Below are positions 57,531 to 64,000 of a stretch of 64,000 nucleotides of DNA, piece by piece. The DNA is taken from IMG/VR virus record IMGVR_UViG_3300021425_004462, positions 58,060 to 122,059 of that record. One strand, 5' to 3'. Within the stretch, counting starts at the first letter, position 1; every line of letters starts with the position of its first letter. The stretch comes from a virus. The notes under the pieces are model-generated. The model saw only the letters and a program-made list of their open reading frames with translations, was not told where the DNA came from and ran no database searches. The position numbers and the translations under genes are program-made.

Positions 57531-58647
57531 TATCGTAAATCCTTAAACCTTTTGAAACACTAACTCCAAAAGAAAACGAACTGGATACATTAGACTGGCC
57601 TCCTATTTGATTAGTAAAAGATTGAGATTTTAATTGAGCATTATCTATAGCGATATTTTGAATAACGTTAGCTTCCGCTAAGGTTCCTTTTTGATGAGAT
57701 CTATCGGTATGTTTTATCAATATTTCATATCTTGAACCCTCTCTAAAAAAAGATTCTATTTGACCAGTAGAATACTCTCTTACGATCATATTTATATCAG
57801 CAGATGCAATAATAGGTAATTTTAGTTTTCTGTCAAATACATAATTACTACCAAACCCAAAGATATCTTGGCGATCTACAGGTAGATTAATATTTACACT
57901 TTGAATGGCTGCATGCACCGATTCTAATGGAGCTCCTCCATATTCACCCGCTTTTTTTGTAATTTCAACGATCATGTCTCCAGGCATAATTGCATTAGCT
58001 TCCTCTTGAAGACTTTCGCTAAAAGAGTCTTCATCAAGATATAGCCTTTCCTCAGAAAAGGGGTTATTAACGCCAAGTTTAACTGATGGTAGCGAAGGGA
58101 CTTCCTCAGGGTTATAAATATCAAATTTCAAGTTGCTTCCAGCATAAGAAATTGTTGATTCGGGCAAGGATCCTACTTCAGCGCTGTAAGAGTAATTTTT
58201 TAAAAAACAGTTACCAAAACCGATTACATGATATCCCGAAAAACCATTTTTTTCCACAAAGTTTAGATCACGAAGATCTCTGTCATTAGCTCCCACAGCA
58301 ACTATGTTTATATCGTCTGTAGAATCTGCTTCAAAAAAATTCTTAAAAACACTTCCATCTGACTTGTTATATAACCCAATTGCTTGTTCATTTTGTCCGC
58401 TAGAAAAAAGATAATTAATCTCGCATGTTACTTCTGGTTGACGCAATATTGGAGACTCATCATTTCTTAATACTAAATTATCAGAACCGATTTCTTTTAT
58501 GTCTATAGCTGGATGCTGGAAACCATAATTAAAACTCTGAACTCTAATTAAATCCCCAGAAGTTGTACCATTATCTTTGTATGCTGGAAAATCAGTTACT
58601 AATATACCTAATTTTTCATATGTTATTCTTGAAACCGCGCAGCCCAT
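57526..58647 (-). CDS. tail-tube-like protein paralogue (D)
   Basis: A 373-residue protein related to the 56180 product and to the pair at 43517-45561. Shared blocks are IRVQSFNYGFQHPAIDIKEIGS (versus RRVQSANYSFSINRQDVNQFGQ), PEVTCEINYLFSSGQNEQAIGLYN (versus PPTVTLDFSYYITNGVNERILGMN), VIGFGNCFLKNYSYSAEVGSLPESTISYAGSNL (versus NVIALGNGYISNYSVEASVGSM) and a final FGVSVSKGLRIYDK. It is on the opposite strand to its neighbours, between the terminator and a divergent pair of late motifs. Likely a second tube or tube-decorating subunit. The GTGTAATTG motif 14 bases before the ATG implies a leaderless mRNA. Confidence 0.55.
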   Translation of the reverse strand: MGCAVSRITYEKLGILVTDFPAYKDNGTTSGDLIRVQSFNYGFQHPAIDIKEIGSDNLVLRNDESPILRQPEVTCEINYLFSSGQNEQAIGLYNKSDGSVFKNFFEADSTDDINIVAVGANDRDLRDLNFVEKNGFSGYHVIGFGNCFLKNYSYSAEVGSLPESTISYAGSNLKFDIYNPEEVPSLPSVKLGVNNPFSEERLYLDEDSFSESLQEEANAIMPGDMIVEITKKAGEYGGAPLESVHAAIQSVNINLPVDRQDIFGFGSNYVFDRKLKLPIIASADINMIVREYSTGQIESFFREGSRYEILIKHTDRSHQKGTLAEANVIQNIAIDNAQLKSQSFTNQIGGQSNVSSSFSFGVSVSKGLRIYDK

Positions 58648-58652
58648 TAATG

Positions 58653-58661
58653 CAATTACAC
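58653..58661 (-). promoter_or_regulatory. late-type promoter motif GTGTAATTG
   Basis: Begins 14 bases before the ATG at 58647. It lies next to the oppositely directed motif at 58677, so a 51-base gap serves two genes. Confidence 0.55.
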
Positions 58662-58676
58662 CTTTTGATCTATTAA

Positions 58677-58687
58677 GTGTATAAATA
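58677..58687 (+). promoter_or_regulatory. late-type promoter motif GTGTATAAATA
   Basis: GTG joined to a complete TATAAATA box (58680-58687), 22 bases before the ATG at 58699. It shows that the GTGTA motif and the T4-like late box are the same element. Confidence 0.65.
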
Positions 58688-58698
58688 AAAGACTAGCT

Positions 58699-60108
58699 AT
58701 GCCAAATAAAAGAATTTCAGAACTTAAAGAAACAGAGGACTTGTCCGCTGATTTAGCTTCTCATCATTTTCCCTACCATCCCTTTAATGGATTATTAAAT
58801 GAAGATGACGCAGATATTGAATTTTTGGTAGCTAGAGAAAAAATAAACAATTACAAGATAAACTACCAAGATCTTAAGACATCTATTTTAGATCACTGTG
58901 TGTTTATGACTGGCCAGCAATTAATTAGCGGACAAAAGATTTTTACAGATGTATGTACATTCCAAAGTAGAATACAAACAAATGAATTAATAGACATAAC
59001 TCTAACTGGAGACATTAGTGGCGTTGCAATTGTAGGAAAAACTGGGCTACTTGAAAACTTAAGAGTAGGAAAACCTTTTTACAACCGGGAATTAGACGAA
59101 TCTACATATAACTTACATATATCAGGCGACACCTTGATGCTTGGAGACGCTCGCCATACAGGCCATTTTAGGCAAGAAGGGGACTATTTAAGGTTTGGAG
59201 ATTCGGTGCAGGTTGGAAATACAGTTATCTCTGGAAGCAAAACTTACACGAAAGACATTTATGCAGACGAAAAAATTATACACCTGAATGATGAAGATAC
59301 ATTTTTGCAGTTAAGTAATGAGTCTATTAATTTTACCGCTGGAAGTTCAACAAAAACAGAATTAAAAGAAGATTCTCAAGAAATTATATTTCATACTAGC
59401 GACGAGAATCAAGCTCAAATCAATAACACAGGTTTTTTATCCATAAATAATACGGACCCAATTGGAGAACTTTCGGTAAGCGGAAAAGCTTTTGTAGAGA
59501 ATATATACAGATATGATGATTTTTATAAAACGTTCTATAGAGTATATGGAGGTGATAGCGAAACGGTTTCATTCAAGCACGAAATAAGGCCCGGAAATAA
59601 TGAGTATAAAATAAATTTACCAAAGACTTTTTTCGATAAACCAATTATTTCATTAAGTCTCGAGGGCCATAACGTTCCTCCTATTTCCGTTCCAATTATT
59701 AAAAATTTAACAGAATATAACTTAAATATAAAGTTCCCCCTTGAGATTACCTCAAGAGGCTACTTGCTACACGTGACAGCGCTGGAAACATCATTTAAAA
59801 AAGGGAGTAATTATGTTCACTACGAGAAGTACCCGCACGTATCATGTGAAGACGCAGGCTCAAATAGACTTGCAATCCAAAGATTTAAAACTCCATTCTC
59901 AAATCCAGGCAAAGAATTTAAAATCAATTTTCCAATTGATTTCGGAACAACGCCAATTGTGTCGGCAACAATAGAAGGCGTAGATACAAATGTAGAATAT
60001 GCCATATTTAGTGTAAACAAAAGTTCATATAACATTATTTTTTCAAAAGAGATAAACAACTTCACAGTACATACTTTTTCAAGCATATCAGGATATAAAG
60101 GTTTTTAA
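58699..60108 (+). CDS. virion fibre protein (short paralogue)
   Basis: A 469-residue protein. Residues 1-65 are an N-terminal segment (MPNKRISELKETEDLSADLA) shared in outline with the next gene (NRISNLGRKQYLKSHG). Residues 65-150 (YKINYQDLKTSILDHCVFMTGQQLISGQKIFTDVCTF) are a conserved base. Short beta-repeat units follow (YNLHISGDTLMLGDARHTGH, RFGDSVQVGNTVISGSK, IIHLNDEDTFLQLSNESINFTAG), then two 95-residue C-terminal modules (VSFKHEIRPGNNEYKINLPKTF; FSNPGKEFKINFPIDF), each ending in a P-x-V/I-S-x-x-x-E-G strand. Likely a trimeric tail-side fibre or adhesin. It ends 3 bases before its larger paralogue. Confidence 0.68.
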   Translation: MPNKRISELKETEDLSADLASHHFPYHPFNGLLNEDDADIEFLVAREKINNYKINYQDLKTSILDHCVFMTGQQLISGQKIFTDVCTFQSRIQTNELIDITLTGDISGVAIVGKTGLLENLRVGKPFYNRELDESTYNLHISGDTLMLGDARHTGHFRQEGDYLRFGDSVQVGNTVISGSKTYTKDIYADEKIIHLNDEDTFLQLSNESINFTAGSSTKTELKEDSQEIIFHTSDENQAQINNTGFLSINNTDPIGELSVSGKAFVENIYRYDDFYKTFYRVYGGDSETVSFKHEIRPGNNEYKINLPKTFFDKPIISLSLEGHNVPPISVPIIKNLTEYNLNIKFPLEITSRGYLLHVTALETSFKKGSNYVHYEKYPHVSCEDAGSNRLAIQRFKTPFSNPGKEFKINFPIDFGTTPIVSATIEGVDTNVEYAIFSVNKSSYNIIFSKEINNFTVHTFSSISGYKGF

Positions 60109-60111
60109 TAA

Positions 60112-62349
60112 ATGAACAAAGATAATAGAATTTCAAACTTAGGTCGCAAGCAATACTTGAAATCTCATGGGCTTGAACCTTTTCCTCATGCAGCTATGCC
60201 TGTAAGCCAAGGAAATGAAGATGATGACATATTATTTCTTATTACAGAGTCTGGATCTCATAACGAAAAGATAAACTACAAAAACCTAAAAGCTTCAATA
60301 TTGGACAATTCAGTTATGCTAACGGGCAACCAATTAATTAGCGGAGAAAAAACTTTTGCAGATGTATGTACATTCCAAAGCACAATTTATACAAATGAAA
60401 TTATAGATATTGTTCAAACTGGAGATATAAGTGGAAATATTTTTGTTGGACAAACAGGTCTTTTTCAAAAAGTGGGTATTGGTTTAGATTTTTCGGACAG
60501 AAGGGAAATGAAACCTGTTTATAGCGACTTTCCAGACTCGGCCGAAGGTTATATTTCATATGATTTTGGAGGAGGAATAAAAACAGAAACACTTTCGGAC
60601 CAAAATTTCAATTTTTACTTAACTTCTGGAGACGGACAAGACTATACGTTTACTGGAGATGCCAATGGAAAGGATCCAAGTTTATCGGTAAAACAGGGAG
60701 ATCAACTCAATTTTATTAATGAAATAGGTGCTCATCCATTATCAATTCAAGATTATAATGGTAATATAATTGCCCAAGAAAACCAAGGGCTAACGACTTT
60801 CAATGCGTCTGCTACCGGAGCGTATTTTTATCAATGTACGGTTGTCGGTCACCAACAAATGAGCGGGAATATACTGGTAACCAAAAATTCTTTTGGAGGA
60901 ATAGACTTTAATGCTCCAGGAGAACCAAATTTAAATACCTCTATATCTTCTTATGAGATTTATGAGCCGCTAGGATATTATAACTCAAATACGCCTGAGT
61001 CTCAATTAAACAACGACACCACAAACATAACTCTTGATGGTCACTTATTGCACCCTGATGATGTTCATAGGGAAATGAGGGGAGCTTGGTTAGAAATTAA
61101 TTTCGAAAAACCTTTTCATTATAAAGGATTTTCAATATATAGAAAAAACATAGAAAGCGCAGCCCAAAACCTTAAAGTAGTTGCCTCTAATGACGGAAAA
61201 AGCTGGCGCACAATTCATAAAGTTTCAGGGTTAAGCCAATCGGATTATAACGACGAAAACACTGAAACCTCGTTTTCTTTAAATCAGTATATCGAAGATA
61301 AATATTCAAAATATAGGCTTGTCGGAGAAAAAACATTTTCAAAACCATTTTGGGATTTAGGTCATTTTAGTTTTTCTGGTGTTTTGATAAAAGAGTTTAC
61401 CACAATTAAAGAACCTCAATATACACTCCATGTTTCAGGAGAGTCATGTTTTATAGGAAACACAACACATACAGGATTTGCGAGGCATAGCGGAGATTTA
61501 TATAGAATAGGCAATTTCACACAAACAGGAAATTCATTCATTGACGGAAGCGAAAAAATCACTGGAAACATTTTTCTCGGAAAAACATTGTACCATTTAA
61601 ATGATGAAGATACTTTTATTGAATATACTGACGATAAAATAGACATAACGGCAGGTAGCGGAACAAAAATCGTATTAAATGAGATAGAAGATAACAAAAT
61701 TCAATTTTTTACAAACGGAAAAGAACAAGCAAGGATTGACCAGAGTGGATTCTTCGGGATAAATACAACAACTCCCTTCGCAGAGCTTTCTGTGACTGGG
61801 GACGCATACCTAGAATGTTTATTCACGACTGGTCTAGACGGACAATGGGAAAGAGTATATGGAGGAAGCGATGAAACAGTTTCATTTACCACCGAATTAA
61901 ATAAAGGCTCAGATTCTTACAGAATTAATTTTCCAAAAACTTTCGGAGAAGAACCATCAGTTACTTTATCTCTAGAAAATAATGAAGGTGGACCTATTGT
62001 ACCATATTTTATTTCTGGAGTAAACTTGCACGAATACCACATAAACTTTGGTTCAAATTTATTAAATGATGGATATAAAATTCATACATCAGCTAGAGTA
62101 ACAGGGCAATCAGCAGTACACAAAACAAGAACTCAATCTTTTATTACAGAAGTTTCGGGGGGCAAGGATATTTATGAAATTGATTTTCCAGAACCATTTC
62201 ATACAGAGCCCGTAATTTCAACTGCGATAGAATCGAAAGACATACTAATACCTTATTTGGTTTCTGGAGTCAGTAAAAATTCCTACAATTTAATTTTCGG
62301 ACAACAGTTACCCACATCATGCAAAATACATACTCATGCAGTTCGTTAA
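60112..62349 (+). CDS. virion fibre protein with inserted cupredoxin and discoidin-like domains
   Basis: A 745-residue paralogue of the previous gene. The base (YKNLKASILDNSVMLTGNQLISGEKTF), the fibre repeats and the two C-terminal modules align with the 469-residue gene. The extra 275 residues (about 130-435) are inserted at one place. Residues 184-258 are a cupredoxin: H208 in GAHPLSI, C242, H247 and M250 in YQCTVVGHQQM fit a blue-copper site. Residues about 310-425 resemble a discoidin (F5/8 type C) domain: AWLEINFEKPFHYKGFSIYRK, then LKVVASNDGKSWRTIHKV. These may bind host surface sugars. It is the second gene of the late fibre operon. Confidence 0.72.
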   Translation: MNKDNRISNLGRKQYLKSHGLEPFPHAAMPVSQGNEDDDILFLITESGSHNEKINYKNLKASILDNSVMLTGNQLISGEKTFADVCTFQSTIYTNEIIDIVQTGDISGNIFVGQTGLFQKVGIGLDFSDRREMKPVYSDFPDSAEGYISYDFGGGIKTETLSDQNFNFYLTSGDGQDYTFTGDANGKDPSLSVKQGDQLNFINEIGAHPLSIQDYNGNIIAQENQGLTTFNASATGAYFYQCTVVGHQQMSGNILVTKNSFGGIDFNAPGEPNLNTSISSYEIYEPLGYYNSNTPESQLNNDTTNITLDGHLLHPDDVHREMRGAWLEINFEKPFHYKGFSIYRKNIESAAQNLKVVASNDGKSWRTIHKVSGLSQSDYNDENTETSFSLNQYIEDKYSKYRLVGEKTFSKPFWDLGHFSFSGVLIKEFTTIKEPQYTLHVSGESCFIGNTTHTGFARHSGDLYRIGNFTQTGNSFIDGSEKITGNIFLGKTLYHLNDEDTFIEYTDDKIDITAGSGTKIVLNEIEDNKIQFFTNGKEQARIDQSGFFGINTTTPFAELSVTGDAYLECLFTTGLDGQWERVYGGSDETVSFTTELNKGSDSYRINFPKTFGEEPSVTLSLENNEGGPIVPYFISGVNLHEYHINFGSNLLNDGYKIHTSARVTGQSAVHKTRTQSFITEVSGGKDIYEIDFPEPFHTEPVISTAIESKDILIPYLVSGVSKNSYNLIFGQQLPTSCKIHTHAVR

Positions 62350-62354
62350 AAAAA

Positions 62355-62365
62355 GTGTATAAATT
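62355..62365 (+). promoter_or_regulatory. late-type promoter motif GTGTATAAATT
   Basis: Begins 14 bases before the ATG at 62369, in the 19-base gap after the copper-type fibre gene. Confidence 0.62.
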
Positions 62366-62368
62366 AAA

Positions 62369-64000
62369 ATGATATCTAAACATATATTTAATTCGGATGT
62401 AATAAGTGGAAACAATTTATGGATTGATGAGATACGTTCAACCGGAGATACGGTATATATTGATGACAATGTAAATATTTCAAATAATGTCGATATATCA
62501 GGTAATGTTTTTATCAAAAATAATTTAACAGTAAAAGGCAGCACGACTACACTCGATACAATCACAGTGACAGTTGATGACCACAATATTGAATTAGGTT
62601 CTGTAGACAATCCTACAAATACTACCGCTGAAGGGGGTGGTATAACCCTAAAGGGCTCTACAGATAAAAAATTCACATGGGGATCTACCTTCAATGAGTC
62701 ATGGGAATCAAGCGAAAATTTAGGGGTTGCAGATGGAAAATATATATTTGCAGATAAAATTAGAGCAAGAGATTCTGCGGGATTATTTTTAGAAGACGAT
62801 GGTGGAAACGGAATTTTTGTAAAAGATGGAGGCAATGTTGGCGTTGGTACAACAAATCCAGGAGAGAAGTTAAGAATTGAAGAGTCAAACTCTGGAGTGC
62901 ATTTAATGGCAAGATTTCAAGATGTTTCTAATTCTGATTTAGTAAAAGGTATTCGAATAAATAAAAGAAACAAAGCAAACTCACAAAACACTTTTTTTGA
63001 CCTATCTATTGACGCAGAAGAAAATAAAATAGGAATAGGATTAGGAAACAATTCAGCAGAGCTTTCAAATGGAAAAGCAGATTTATCTAATTCAGAGATA
63101 GTTATAGATAGCTTTGGCCGCGTAGGGATTGGAGCTACAAGCCCTAGTCACGAATTAACTATTGGATCATCAACTGATCCTGGAACAACTGATGAAAGGT
63201 TAAAAATATTTAGAGGTGCGGACGATGCAGGTCAAAATCTTGAAATGGGATATAGAAGTATCACAGTGACTCGCGACTCAAATACATTAGCACAGCCACA
63301 ATCAACTTTCTCAATCAAGCAAAGAGGTAGTAATGGTGAAAGAACAGAGATATTCGTCGACTCCATGGGTAATTTAGGTATTGGCACCATAGTCCCAAGC
63401 GGAAAGTTAGATGTTAACGGAGACATTAAATTCAATGGAGACATACTTCCTTATACATCCGAAACCTTTGATATAGGGTCTGCTTCAAAAAAAGTTAGAG
63501 ATATATACTTAAGCGCATCATCCTTGCATATAGGTAACCAAGATATTTCTGTAGACGCAGAGGAAACGCTTCTACTTCCTTCCGGAGTTAGGATTGGATA
63601 CGTAGGGGGCCCTAAATTTTCCACAGACGGAACGGATCTTTCATTAAGTTCATCACTATCTTTAGCAAATATGCTATCTGTTTCAAAAGCCGCAACTTTA
63701 TCAAACACCCTTTCCGTTGCAGGAGCTACTACGCTTTCAGATTCTTTATCTGTCGCCGAAAACGCTACTTTATCGAAAGCTCTTTCGGTTGGAGGGGCTG
63801 CTTCCGTTGCAGGAGCTACTACGCTTTCAGATTCTTTATCTGTCGCCGAAAATGCTACTTTATCGAAAGCTCTTTCGGTTGGAGGGGCTGCTTCCGTTGC
63901 AGGAGCTACTACGCTTTCAGATTCTTTATCTGTCGCCGAAAATGCTACTTTATCGAAAGCTCTTTCGGTTGGAGGAGCTACTACGCTTTCAGATTCTTTA
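62369..64000 (+). CDS. long tail fibre with tandem repeats (partial)
   Basis: Open from the ATG at 62369 to the window edge (544 codons visible; C-terminus missing). The N-terminus MISKHIFNSDVISGNNLWIDEI leads to a beta-helical run (VYIDDNVNISNNVDISGNV) and LTVKGSTTTLDTITVTVDDHNIELGSVDN, typical of cyanophage-type tail fibres. Two repeats of the VGVGTTNPGEKLRIEE / VGIGATSPSHELTIGS type follow and a third, LGIGTIVPSGKLDVNG. From residue about 430 the protein becomes a 12-residue repeat, SVAGATTLSDSL / SVAENATLSKAL, grouped in 30- or 24-residue units. A late-type motif begins 14 bases before the start. Very likely the long side fibre with a triple-stranded beta stalk. Confidence 0.8.
   Translation, partial: MISKHIFNSDVISGNNLWIDEIRSTGDTVYIDDNVNISNNVDISGNVFIKNNLTVKGSTTTLDTITVTVDDHNIELGSVDNPTNTTAEGGGITLKGSTDKKFTWGSTFNESWESSENLGVADGKYIFADKIRARDSAGLFLEDDGGNGIFVKDGGNVGVGTTNPGEKLRIEESNSGVHLMARFQDVSNSDLVKGIRINKRNKANSQNTFFDLSIDAEENKIGIGLGNNSAELSNGKADLSNSEIVIDSFGRVGIGATSPSHELTIGSSTDPGTTDERLKIFRGADDAGQNLEMGYRSITVTRDSNTLAQPQSTFSIKQRGSNGERTEIFVDSMGNLGIGTIVPSGKLDVNGDIKFNGDILPYTSETFDIGSASKKVRDIYLSASSLHIGNQDISVDAEETLLLPSGVRIGYVGGPKFSTDGTDLSLSSSLSLANMLSVSKAATLSNTLSVAGATTLSDSLSVAENATLSKALSVGGAASVAGATTLSDSLSVAENATLSKALSVGGAASVAGATTLSDSLSVAENATLSKALSVGGATTLSDSL
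63710..64000 (+). repeat. tandem 90-bp and 72-bp fibre repeats
   Basis: Near-identical units begin (aggagctact) at 63721, 63811, 63901 and 63973, so steps are 90, 90 and 72 bp and the array runs off the window edge. The 90-bp unit is two 12-residue repeats plus a six-residue SVGGAA; the 72-bp step lacks those six residues. Confidence 0.9.

Noticed and set aside
62317-62835. 172-residue minus-strand open frame.
   Set aside because: It lies opposite the start of the partial long fibre gene at 62369, which has a late motif and clear fibre repeats. Shadow frame.
1-64000. Prophage, integrase, attachment site, insertion sequence or tRNA genes.
   Set aside because: No transposase or recombinase motif, no terminal repeats and no tRNA-like cloverleaf were recognised by eye. 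A tRNA scan would be decisive.

Overview
This window is a piece of the genome of an AT-rich tailed bacteriophage. The morphology is a long-tailed siphovirus with a lambda-like tail tip (I/J fusion, JAB-type K, L and M equivalents, a tape measure and a tail-chaperone pair). No capsid, terminase, polymerase, integrase or tRNA gene is visible, and both window edges cut through genes, so the genome is larger than 64 kb. Shine-Dalgarno sites (GGAGG/AAGG) before some genes, sigma70-like promoters and LPS-type sugar genes suggest a Gram-negative, perhaps aquatic, host. The host cannot be named from this sequence. Coding density is very high and no stretch over 300 bases lacks a gene.

Layout. (1) 1-5143, minus: late-type glycosyltransferase genes, including a GT25/pyruvyl-transferase/exostosin polyprotein and two DUF2827-like paralogues. 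(2) 5161-10800, minus: three fibre-like virion proteins with Ig-like or coiled-coil repeats. (3) 10823-14046, minus: an early operon with a small unknown protein, dNMP kinase, a sigma-like factor, SSB, a GT4 and an FmdB-like protein. (4) 14220-22645, plus: an early operon with a winged-helix protein and eleven genes for surface glycan synthesis (GT9, GT4, GT25, pyruvyl transferase, HAD-nucleotidyltransferase fusion, cupin, GDPD-like, WavE-like and others). (5) 22689-27121, plus: two DNA-metabolism-like proteins flanking a large GT4 and a split GT9. (6) 27125-54129, minus: tail tip, tape measure and chaperones. (7) 54187-64000: neck and tail-tube-like genes, then fibres, one of them with an inserted cupredoxin-discoidin module.

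Regulation. Two promoter classes stand out. Three early sigma70-like promoters place the expected transcription start on, or within 1-2 bases of, the start codon, which implies leaderless mRNAs. A second motif, GTGTA followed by an A/T-rich tail, precedes ten late gene groups. In six of them it begins exactly 14 or 15 bases before the ATG. In three of the remaining four the leader is longer and carries an AAGG-type ribosome site. The sigma-like gene at 12598-13209 is the obvious candidate to read this motif. Glycosyltransferases occur under both promoter classes, so the phage seems to run an early and a late glycan programme.

The least ordinary items are the two-class leaderless promoter system, an early/late glycan programme with glycosyltransferases split across overlapping reading frames, a tape measure carrying a nuclease-like segment between repeated GYIPNFA-type motifs, and a fibre with a blue-copper-like domain.
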